7,656 nucleotides of DNA from CAZOKO01 sp964580455 (GTDB lineage: Bacteria > Desulfobacterota > WTBG01), in NCBI GenBank assembly GCA_964580455.1, contig CAZOKO010000112.1, positions 1-7,656 on the forward strand. Reading direction: 5' to 3'. Positions 1 to 4,647 of the stretch are shown here, piece by piece. The position numbers and the translations under genes are program-made. The notes beneath the pieces are model-generated. The model made no database searches, was not told the DNA's origin, and saw only the letters and a list, made by a program, of their open reading frames with translations. Position 1 is the first letter of the stretch. Each line of letters starts with the position of its first letter.

Positions 1-141
1 TCATATAGAGGCCTGTTTCACCTGCCTTTTCCACTCAGATTGGAAGCTTAAATCAAGCAGAATCGATAAAAAAATTATAATGGAGAAACTGATTATTGAT
101 TTATGTGCTCTTTGAGTGATAAGGTTTTGAGGGGAATACGG
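1..141. other. Left edge, no supportable gene
   Basis: Plus frame 1 is open from the edge to a TAA at 49-51 (16 codons). Plus frame 2 is open from the edge to a TGA at 113-115 (37 codons). Either could be the 3' end of a gene entering from the left, but neither peptide resembles a family I recognise and the open stretches are short enough to be chance. I also see no convincing hairpin plus T-run that would serve as the terminator of the leftward rpsT gene. Confidence 0.4.
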
Positions 142-411
142 TTAAGCAGCTGAAAGTTTATTGACCCTTTTGGTGAGACGGGAAATTCGGCGTGAGGCCG
201 TTTTCTTATGCATAACACCTTTAGAAGCTGATATGTTAATGGAAGAAATAACTTTCTTTAACTGAGAGTGAACTTCTTCTTTGTTTTTGGTTTCAAGTGC
301 TGCAAGCAGGTTTTTGATCCTGGTCTTCATATAAGACTTAAGTGCCCTGTTATATTGGTATATCTTTTTGTTTTGCCGAGCTCTCTTTTCTGTTGATTTA
401 TGTCTGATCAT
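142..411 (-). CDS. rpsT: 30S ribosomal protein S20
   Basis: The 89-residue product is S20, a primary-binding protein of the 30S subunit that contacts 16S rRNA early in assembly. It is a small, very basic helical protein of the usual family length. It opens with the Lys/Arg-rich segment MIRHKSTEKRARQNKKIYQY and carries a late, family-typical stretch with SKGVMHKKTASRRISRLTKRVNKL (about residues 63-86). The ATG start is well supported: an AGGAG ribosome binding site lies on the minus strand at 423-427, 11 bases upstream, and a sigma70-type promoter lies just beyond. The gene is monocistronic as far as can be seen and is divergent from murJ. Nothing looks damaged. Confidence 0.97.
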   Translation of the reverse strand: MIRHKSTEKRARQNKKIYQYNRALKSYMKTRIKNLLAALETKNKEEVHSQLKKVISSINISASKGVMHKKTASRRISRLTKRVNKLSAA

Positions 412-449
412 TTTTAACTATTCTCCTATAATAAAGTAAAGTGGGGCTC

Positions 450-477
450 AATCTACCATTTTTTCTATTAATGTCAA
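450..477 (-). promoter_or_regulatory. Probable sigma70-type promoter of rpsT
   Basis: Reading the minus strand, a perfect TTGACA (477-472) is separated by 16 bases from TAGATT (455-450), which matches the -10 consensus at four of six positions. The predicted start point near 443 gives a short leader of about 30 bases that contains the AGGAG site of rpsT. The placement directly upstream of a highly expressed ribosomal gene makes this the best promoter call on this side of the window. Confidence 0.7.
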
Positions 478-503
478 GGATTTTTTATCAAAGATTGCAT
501 TGG

Positions 504-642
504 GACGCAGATTTTAGCAGATAAACGCAGATACTTTTTGTTTTTACCTTGAGATGTTAAAGACATGGAACAAAAAATTTAGCAACATTTCATGCTTTAC
601 ATTTTGTTTTTAAAATCTTGGTAATCTGCGTTTATCTGCGTC
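504..642. repeat. Inverted repeat of CAGATAAACGCAGAT units (MITE/REP-like)
   Basis: CAGATAAACGCAGAT at 518-532 has its exact reverse complement ATCTGCGTTTATCTG at 624-638. The outermost GACGCAGAT (504-512) is mirrored by ATCTGCGTC (634-642). The left arm carries one more copy of the CAGAT unit than the right, so the arms pair in two registers. The interior (533-623) is AT-rich with no open frame. The element fills much of the gap between the divergent rpsT and murJ genes, so the murJ transcript may start inside or beside it. Repeats of the GCAGAT/ATCTGCG type recur in many environmental genomes; that is general knowledge and no search was done here. Confidence 0.7.
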
Positions 643-675
643 TTAAAAGGGGTTTTCTGAGACGATTTGTAAATT

Positions 676-2247
676 ATGGCAATGCAACCTCATAAAATAG
701 TCAGAGCAGCTGGCGTTGTTGGTTCTGCAACGCTTTTGAGCCGCATCTTAGGGTATGTGCGTGACATGGTAATTGCTTACTTTTTCGGCACTGCGGATGC
801 GGCGGATGCCTTTTTTGTTGCTTTCAGAATCCCTAATTTATTCAGAAGACTCTTTGCCGAAGGTTCTCTGACAGTTGCTTTTATTCCTATCTTTACAGGG
901 TATCTGGTTCGGGAATCTAAAAAAAGTGCTTACGAGTTTGCAAACGCAGTTTTTGCTTTGCTCTCTATTATTCTTGTGATTTTTTCCTGTCTGGGCGTAG
1001 TTTTCTCTCCTTTTATTGTTAAAGTAATGGCGTGGGGTTTCGCAGATGAGAAGGTTAAATTTGAACTGACTGTTCTTTTAACCCGTATTATGTTCCCCTA
1101 TATCTTCTTCATTTCCTTGGTTGCCTTATGTATGGGGGTTCTCAATTCTTTGAAACATTTTGCCGCCCCTGCATTAGCCCCGGTTCTGCTCAATCTGTCT
1201 ATGATTCTATCGGTCGTTATTTTGATGCCTTATTTCTCTCAACCCGTTCTGGCTCTGGCTTTTGGTGTTATCCTGGGTGGATTTTTGCAGCTGGCCCTAC
1301 AGATTCCATTCCTTAAGGGAAAAGGATTCGATTTTAAGTTCAACCTCAGATTTTCACATCAGGGACTTAAAAAACTGGCAAAGCTTATGATTCCTGCTGT
1401 TCTGGGTGCTGCGGTTTACCAGATAAACATAGTGGTTATTACCATAATTGCTTCTCTTCTGCCTGCCGGCAGCGTCTCCTACCTTTACTATTCAGACAGG
1501 ATATTTCAATTCCCTTTGGCACTTTTTGGTATTGCCCTGGCAACAGCTTCTTTGCCTGCAATGTCAGACCATGTTGCTCACAATCAAATGCAAGAGCTGA
1601 AGGATACCCTCTCTCATGCCCTTAGATTAATTCTCTTTATTACTATTCCAGCAATGGTGGGATTGAGTGTGTTACGGCTTCCTATTGTTCGTATCCTCTT
1701 CCAGAGGGGGGCATTTACGGCTGATGCTACTTCTCTGACTGCTCAAGCGCTTCTCTGGTTTGCTGTGGGATTGTGGGCAGTTGCGGGGGTAAGAGTGGTG
1801 GCAAATGTCTTTTACGCCTTACAGGATATCTGGACACCTGTTAAGGTGGCTCTGCTTTCCATTATATTTAATCTTGTCATGTGTTTAGTGTTGATGGGGC
1901 CCATGAAACATGCGGGGTTAGCGCTGGCGGTCTCTCTCTCTTCCATGCTCAATCTAGCGATTCTCCTTTTGGTTTTAAGAATGAGACTGGGGAGGCTGGG
2001 TGTGAAAAAGGTTGTATTCTCTTCAGTTAAGATTTTATTCTCCTCTGCCATTATGGGTATTGTGGTTCATTTTACCTATCACAGTGAATTTTGGGTAACC
2101 CATAGATTACCCCTGCAAAATGTGGTTGTCCTCGGTGTGAGTATCTTTTCGGGTGTGGTGATTTTCGCTTTCTGCTCTTATTTGCTCAAAAGCGCTGAGC
2201 TTTTGTCCCTGTGGGAGAGTTTTAGGAAAGGGAGAAATAGAAAATGA
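676..2247 (+). CDS. murJ: Lipid II flippase MurJ (MviN family)
   Basis: This 523-residue polytopic inner-membrane protein of the MOP superfamily flips lipid II to the periplasmic face for peptidoglycan assembly. It is full length for the family and hydrophobic throughout, consistent with about 14 membrane helices. Motifs include SRILGYVRD (22-30), ADAADAFFVAFRIPN (40-54), RRLFAEGS (57-64) and YYSDRIFQFP (271-280). By my alignment the functional charges of E. coli MurJ (R18, R24, D39, R52, D269, R270) are kept as R23, R29, D44, R57, D274 and R275. A later family block, FQRGAFTADAT (342-352), is also present. The start is less certain: no good ribosome binding site precedes ATG 676 and a second ATG follows at 682; conservation begins around residue 7, so either works. 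The stop overlaps the next gene's start as ATGA. Confidence 0.96.
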   Translation: MAMQPHKIVRAAGVVGSATLLSRILGYVRDMVIAYFFGTADAADAFFVAFRIPNLFRRLFAEGSLTVAFIPIFTGYLVRESKKSAYEFANAVFALLSIILVIFSCLGVVFSPFIVKVMAWGFADEKVKFELTVLLTRIMFPYIFFISLVALCMGVLNSLKHFAAPALAPVLLNLSMILSVVILMPYFSQPVLALAFGVILGGFLQLALQIPFLKGKGFDFKFNLRFSHQGLKKLAKLMIPAVLGAAVYQINIVVITIIASLLPAGSVSYLYYSDRIFQFPLALFGIALATASLPAMSDHVAHNQMQELKDTLSHALRLILFITIPAMVGLSVLRLPIVRILFQRGAFTADATSLTAQALLWFAVGLWAVAGVRVVANVFYALQDIWTPVKVALLSIIFNLVMCLVLMGPMKHAGLALAVSLSSMLNLAILLLVLRMRLGRLGVKKVVFSSVKILFSSAIMGIVVHFTYHSEFWVTHRLPLQNVVVLGVSIFSGVVIFAFCSYLLKSAELLSLWESFRKGRNRK

Positions 2248-2837
2248 ATAGTAAAAAAAGAAATCTATCCCCTGTATGCTATTCTGTTTTTAAAACAGCC
2301 ATTGGCTGGTGTGGTTTGCTTAGATCTAAAAAGGGAATTATAATAAGATTGTTTATAGGGTATAAAGAGCGTGACCAACTTCTGAAACAAATCTTACATG
2401 AGTTTGGAAGTGGTTTAGAGAAAACTCCTGCCACAGGAGAAATAATGGATAAGATTAAACGCTATTGTTCAGGTGAGAAGATTGTCTTTAAAAAAAATGA
2501 TCTTAACTGGTTTTTGCTCACACCCTTTCAGCAAAAGGTTTTTAAGGCAGCAATAAAAGTACCTTATGGAACAGTTGAAACATATGCCAGTCTTGCCCGA
2601 AAGGCAGGTTGTCCCAATAGTTCACGGGCAGTAGGAAATGCCCTGGCCAGGAACCCTTTCCCTCTATTTATTCCCTGTCATCGCATCGTAAGAGGAGACG
2701 GAAAGCTGGGTGGATTCTCTGCAGGTGGAGGGACAGCTTTAAAAAGAAAGCTTTTGGAACTGGAAGAAGTAAGTGTTGCTAACCGGATAAAGATACACCC
2801 CGTTTTATTCTTGACAATCTTTAAAAATTATTGTTAA
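2244..2837 (+). CDS. ogt: Methylated-DNA-[protein]-cysteine S-methyltransferase (MGMT/Ogt family)
   Basis: The product is a suicide DNA-repair protein that moves alkyl groups from O6-alkylguanine to its own cysteine. Of its 197 residues, about 1-90 form a weakly conserved N-terminal domain and about 91-175 the DNA-binding/active-site domain. The active site is PCHRIVR with Cys145. Tyr114, Asn137, His146 and Glu172 fall where human AGT has its equivalents by my alignment, and SSRAVGNALARNP holds the arginine-finger region (Arg128). GGFSAG and KRKLLELE complete the signature. About 20 residues follow the usual family end, rich in hydrophobics and of unknown use. The ATG lies within ATGA shared with the murJ stop, and GGGAG at 2230-2234 is 9 bases upstream, so translation is probably coupled to murJ. 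The membrane-flippase/DNA-repair pairing has no obvious functional logic. The symbol could equally be given as mgmT-type. Confidence 0.93.
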   Translation: MNSKKRNLSPVCYSVFKTAIGWCGLLRSKKGIIIRLFIGYKERDQLLKQILHEFGSGLEKTPATGEIMDKIKRYCSGEKIVFKKNDLNWFLLTPFQQKVFKAAIKVPYGTVETYASLARKAGCPNSSRAVGNALARNPFPLFIPCHRIVRGDGKLGGFSAGGGTALKRKLLELEEVSVANRIKIHPVLFLTIFKNYC

Positions 2838-2882
2838 CAGATTGTATTAGAATTTTGTGTTATGTTAATTCCCTACATCTAT

Positions 2883-2959
2883 GCCCCCGTAGCTCAGTAG
2901 GATAGAGCAATGGATTCCTAATCCATGGGTCGCACGTTCGAATCGTGTCGGGGGCACCA
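2883..2959 (+). tRNA. tRNA-Arg (anticodon CCT)
   Basis: A full cloverleaf can be drawn. The acceptor stem pairs GCCCCCG with CGGGGGC (2949-2955). The D stem is GCTC/GAGC. The anticodon stem is ATGGA/TCCAT around loop TTCCTAA, with anticodon CCT at 2917-2919 reading AGG. The T stem is GCACG/CGTGT (one G-U pair) around TTCGAAT. The discriminator is A2956 and CCA is encoded at 2957-2959. The gene starts 45 bases after the alkyltransferase stop and may be read from the same transcript; only weak promoter-like matches lie in between. A direct repeat begins 3 bases after the CCA, as is common where integrases use tRNA 3' ends. Confidence 0.96.
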
Positions 2960-2962
2960 ACT

Positions 2963-2977
2963 AAATCAATAAGTTAG
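2963..2977. repeat. Direct repeat, left copy (att-like, next to tRNA-Arg)
   Basis: AAATCAATAAGTTAG occurs here and again, identical over 15 bases, at 3299-3313. This copy starts 3 bases past the encoded CCA of tRNA-Arg. Tyrosine-recombinase islands often use sites at or just beyond tRNA 3' ends, so this could be one half of an attL/attR pair or scar. No integrase gene is present in the window. GTTAGA (2973-2978) also pairs with TCTAAC (2995-3000), but no T-run follows, so I do not call a terminator. Confidence 0.6.
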
Positions 2978-3129
2978 ACCCTCTATGCATTTGCTCTAAC
3001 CTCCCTAAATATGCTGATTGTGCCCGTAAATTATTAATTTTTTCGCCTATCACCTCTTAATTTCCTTCATTAACCATACCTCATTTTGATGTACTCTTTT
3101 AAATGCCGTATTCGATCATTGATCTGGGA

Positions 3130-3158
3130 TTGACATTTCTGTTGTTCTATGATTAAAT
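3130..3158 (+). promoter_or_regulatory. Probable promoter of the small RNA candidate
   Basis: A perfect TTGACA (3130-3135) is followed after exactly 17 bases by TTAAAT (3153-3158), four of six positions matching the -10 consensus. The predicted start near 3165 lies about 12 bases upstream of the closing helix of the structured RNA. No coding frame lies downstream on this strand before the T-tract, so the site makes most sense as the promoter of a short non-coding transcript. Confidence 0.5.
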
Positions 3159-3164
3159 AATTTA

Positions 3165-3259
3165 AACTGTTCAATTAAGGTAGATAGGTTTCAGGAAGGT
3201 GAAGTTATACGACTACCTTTTGGGATACTCACCCGAATAACTTATCTGCCTTTTTGTTT
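3165..3259 (+). ncRNA. Candidate stand-alone structured small RNA
   Basis: A roughly 95-base transcript can be drawn from the promoter above. Its closing helix has 14 base pairs: 3177-3190 (AAGGTAGATAGGTT) with 3239-3252, two of them G-U. Inside, helix 2 pairs AAGGT (3196-3200) with ACCTT (3215-3219) and, past a GA bulge, AGT with ACT around a six-base loop. Helix 3 pairs GGG (3222-3224) with CCC (3232-3234). The result is a three-way junction followed by TTTTTGTTT (3251-3259), which would end transcription. A rival 7-bp pairing, AAGTTAT (3202-3208) with ATAACTT (3237-3243), would break helices 1 and 2. I do not recognise any known riboswitch or RNA family in it. It could also be just an elaborate terminator for the tRNA transcript. 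Confidence 0.45.
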
Positions 3260-3298
3260 GAGTTGGGACTTTTAAGATTGCCAATTTTCACTATCGAA

Positions 3299-3313
3299 AA
3301 ATCAATAAGTTAG
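3299..3313. repeat. Direct repeat, right copy (att-like)
   Basis: This is the second copy of AAATCAATAAGTTAG, 336 bases from the first. It overlaps the last codons and stop of the neighbouring minus-strand HTH gene, so the C terminus of that protein is partly encoded by the repeat. If the repeat is a recombination scar, the gene's end was probably created or altered by the event. Confidence 0.6.
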
Positions 3314-3727
3314 GGTAAAAAAGTACACAAATTTTCGCACGTTCAATACCTGGCACTCACTTGTGTACTTCTTTATTTTCCTGTACATCTTCATCTGTAG
3401 CTTAGCGCTTGGAATATAAAGATTTCTTTCTATATTAACGAGTATTTTCCTGCTTATCCCGATTTTCTGGGAAAACGCCTCCTGGGTCAAATTGAAGCCT
3501 TTCCTAAATTCTTTCACCAATCCATCTTCAATTGCTTTGATGAAATCATCAGGGGACATGTTTTTTTCTTCAGGCTTTGCATCGGCTAATTTCATGGTGT
3601 ATTTTGCACATATAATGTAACCCCCTTTAGCTGGGTCAACTGCAGGATCAATGTTATCTGTGTAGAGTTCACCACAGATCTTACATGGTAATGTTCTGCC
3701 TTTAATTGCTCTGCTCTTTACTGCCAT
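3302..3727 (-). CDS. Putative zinc-ribbon/HTH (XRE-type) DNA-binding protein
   Basis: This 141-residue protein has no recognised orthologue name. Residues 15-43 look like a small metal-binding ribbon (CKICG, then GGYIIC), with Cys15, Cys18 and Cys40 present. The expected fourth ligand, at CAKY, is Tyr43 (TAC, one transition from TGC). Residues about 72-116 form an XRE/lambda-repressor-like helix-turn-helix with LTQEAFSQKIGISRKILVNIE. The last 20 or so residues (from about TSECQV) look unrelated to the domain and run into the 15-base direct repeat, suggesting a changed C terminus. ATG 3727 is preceded by GAGG about 12 bases away, a rather long spacing. It is probably a transcriptional regulator, perhaps of an antitoxin type, but no toxin partner is adjacent. 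It may be a decaying accessory gene. Confidence 0.65.
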   Translation of the reverse strand: MAVKSRAIKGRTLPCKICGELYTDNIDPAVDPAKGGYIICAKYTMKLADAKPEEKNMSPDDFIKAIEDGLVKEFRKGFNLTQEAFSQKIGISRKILVNIERNLYIPSAKLQMKMYRKIKKYTSECQVLNVRKFVYFFTLTY

Positions 3728-3812
3728 AGATCTTAATATCCTCTTTATTCATGTAAGATATGCCAAGTTCTCACGTATATTGATAATAGATTGATAGCTT
3801 TTCCGTTTTTTA

Positions 3813-3847
3813 TCTCCTGGGGAGTGGCAACAACCATTCCCTTTTTT
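3813..3847 (+). terminator. Terminator-like hairpin 1 of a related pair
   Basis: GGGAGTGG (3820-3827) pairs with CCATTCCC (3834-3841), eight pairs with one G-U, around loop CAACAA, and is followed directly by TTTTTT (3842-3847). ATCTCCT precedes the stem. It is a textbook intrinsic terminator in shape on the plus strand, yet no plus-strand gene lies upstream. On the minus strand the same DNA places a hairpin followed by AGGAGAT roughly 90 bases ahead of the HTH gene, so a role in that gene's leader is possible. Confidence 0.55.
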
Positions 3848-3918
3848 ATTGCCCGAATTAAAGTATTTCTCCAACATTGCCGATAAGTATTATATGGCTG
3901 ACAACTTTTTCATTGTTC

Positions 3919-3966
3919 CATCTCCTTTCCCAGGGGAGTGATGCTTAAGGCATCATTTCCCTTTTT
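3919..3966 (+). terminator. Terminator-like hairpin 2 of a related pair
   Basis: GGGGAGTGATGC (3933-3944) pairs with GCATCATTTCCC (3950-3961) over 12 positions, apart from one mismatch and two G-U pairs, around loop TTAAG, followed by TTTTT. The flanks match hairpin 1: ATCTCCT before the stem, GGGGAGTG in the left arm, and TTCCCTTTTT at the end. The stem tip differs in both arms while pairing is kept. On the minus strand it is followed by AAAGGAGAT and a seven-codon frame (MKKLSAI). Confidence 0.6.
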
Positions 3967-3982
3967 GTTTCATTCACCAGGC

Positions 3983-4012
3983 TTGACTTTTGTAACCCCC
4001 CCCTTTTATGGT
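3983..4012 (+). promoter_or_regulatory. Possible promoter with a C8 tract in its spacer
   Basis: TTGACT (3983-3988) and TATGGT (4007-4012) are 18 bases apart and match the consensus at five and four positions. The spacer contains eight consecutive C residues (3996-4003). A start near 4019 would transcribe the small open frames at 4114-4283, which end in a good terminator. The assignment rests on consensus matching only. Confidence 0.3.
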
Positions 4013-4113
4013 GTCAGTTATTTCCTGAGAGTAGCGATTCGTTGTCTTTTTGTAGCCCAAAGCCTCAAACTCTGCACATTTCTCTTCATTTTCCCTTACT
4101 CTTAAACTGTGAT

Positions 4114-4248
4114 ATGGAAGTGAGTGGACTTGACACTATCCTCTATAAGGATGATTACCCAAGAACCGAGTATTTGGGAGTGCCATGTCCTACGTGTTCC
4201 AGGATTAAATATCCCTGCTCATATCCTGAGCAAGGAGATCTTAAATGA
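4114..4248 (+). CDS. Possible small Cys-containing protein, unrecognised
   Basis: This is a 44-codon open frame from ATG 4114. Its C-terminal half reads GVPCPTCSRIKYPCSYPEQG, with a CxxC and a third Cys seven residues on, suggestive of a metal-binding knuckle. The same frame stays open upstream past 4042 without a good start, and no ribosome binding site precedes ATG 4114, so the true start is unknown. It overlaps a following 12-codon frame by ATGA, and a strong terminator lies 22 bases past its stop. That arrangement is more ordered than chance noise but does not prove expression. I cannot name a family; it may be the 3' remnant of a larger gene. Confidence 0.3.
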   Translation: MEVSGLDTILYKDDYPRTEYLGVPCPTCSRIKYPCSYPEQGDLK

Positions 4249-4283
4249 TTGAAAGGGCATATTCTAGAAGGCAGGAGTTGTAA
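4245..4283 (+). CDS. Possible 12-residue leader or gene remnant
   Basis: MIERAYSRRQEL has an ideal ribosome binding site (AAGGAG at 4232-4237, 7 bases before the ATG) and shares ATGA with the stop of the preceding small frame. Its last codons lie in the left arm of a terminator hairpin. This could be a leader peptide of an attenuator or the start of a gene whose body has been lost. No downstream gene on this strand remains to be controlled. Confidence 0.25.
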   Translation: MIERAYSRRQEL

Positions 4284-4306
4284 AGGAGGGACTCCTGTCT
4301 TTATTT
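4270..4306 (+). terminator. Intrinsic terminator
   Basis: GGCAGGAGT (4270-4278) pairs with ACTCCTGTC (4291-4299), nine pairs with one G-U, plus a T-G pair, around a ten-base loop, and is followed by TTTATTT. It closes the possible small transcription unit at about 4019-4283. Confidence 0.6.
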
Positions 4307-4318
4307 GATACTACCAAA

Positions 4319-4425
4319 GAGACTGTCGAAAAACCCTAAAACCCTCATGTTGAGCTTTGTAACTACTTGACTTGACTATTCTTAAAATTCATAAAAATGC
4401 GAATTTGGACTTTTTCGACAGTCTC
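4319..4425. mobile_element. 107-bp MITE-like element with perfect 15-bp terminal inverted repeats
   Basis: GAGACTGTCGAAAAA (4319-4333) is mirrored exactly by TTTTTCGACAGTCTC (4411-4425). The 77-base interior is AT-rich and has no open frame. AAA flanks both ends (4316-4318 and 4426-4428), which might be a short target duplication but is weak evidence in AT-rich DNA. The structure fits a non-autonomous element moved in trans by a transposase coded elsewhere. The transcript would fold into a long hairpin, but the stem lacks a trailing T-run in the right place for a simple terminator. Confidence 0.65.
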
Positions 4426-4647
4426 AAACGTAGTCTACAATAAATTAAATTTCATCAGAAGCTGGCTTTTGCCTATGGTAAGTATGGTTGAGAGCGAGGT
4501 TTACGAAGGTTACATCACGAAGTGTTAAATATTTCGGCTCCCTGGTTGGCGTCCGTAGTAGTATTGAAGTGCAGTGAGCAGATAGGAGACACAATGTGGG
4601 GTGTTCGGCAGTTGTTTGGAGTTTGTCAATGGAAGTCTTTTACTCCC
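4426..4647. other. Gap behind the kinase gene and the MITE-like element
   Basis: I see no supportable gene. A 26-codon frame from ATG 4594 has an AGGAGA site but runs antisense into the end of the kinase gene and looks accidental. A six-pair hairpin just after the kinase stop on the minus strand has no T-run, so the terminator of the kinase operon is not identified. Confidence 0.45.

Larger units (their letters stand above)
2978..3298. other. 321-bp stretch between the direct repeats, no protein gene
   Basis: No convincing open reading frame is present on either strand. The left half (2978-3125) is AT-rich and featureless apart from a short hairpin arm. The right half holds a TTGACA promoter-like site and the structured small RNA candidate listed separately. 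There are no terminal inverted repeats, so this is not an obvious insertion sequence. Its boundaries are defined only by the 15-base direct repeat on each side. Confidence 0.5.
3728..4113. other. Intergenic stretch with two hairpins and eroded frames
   Basis: No solid gene is present. On the minus strand one frame is open from 3909 to a TAA at 3745-3747 (54 codons). It contains MVVATPQEIKNGKAINLLS in its second half and has no good start. In the same frame, upstream of a TGA at 3910-3912, lies a short stretch reading KGNDALSITPLGKEMEQ. This could be a broken gene or chance. The stretch also holds two related terminator-like hairpins and a promoter-like site with a C8 tract, listed separately. 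Confidence 0.4.

Noticed and set aside
1128..2051. Open frames inside murJ on both strands
   Set aside because: They overlap a clearly intact murJ frame and have no family features.
2811..2839. TTGACA near the end of the alkyltransferase gene as a tRNA promoter
   Set aside because: No acceptable -10 hexamer is found at 16-18 bases, so the tRNA promoter remains unassigned.
3335..3344. TCGCACGTTC, identical to ten bases of the tRNA-Arg T arm
   Set aside because: A duplicated tRNA 3' end would put this match before the direct-repeat copy, but it lies after it. Ten bases alone may be chance, so I do not call a tRNA remnant.
3866..3905. Minus-strand frame reading SHIILIGNVGEIL, loosely like the start of single-strand DNA-binding proteins
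   Set aside because: It stops after about 15 codons, and the similarity is a few common hydrophobic residues.
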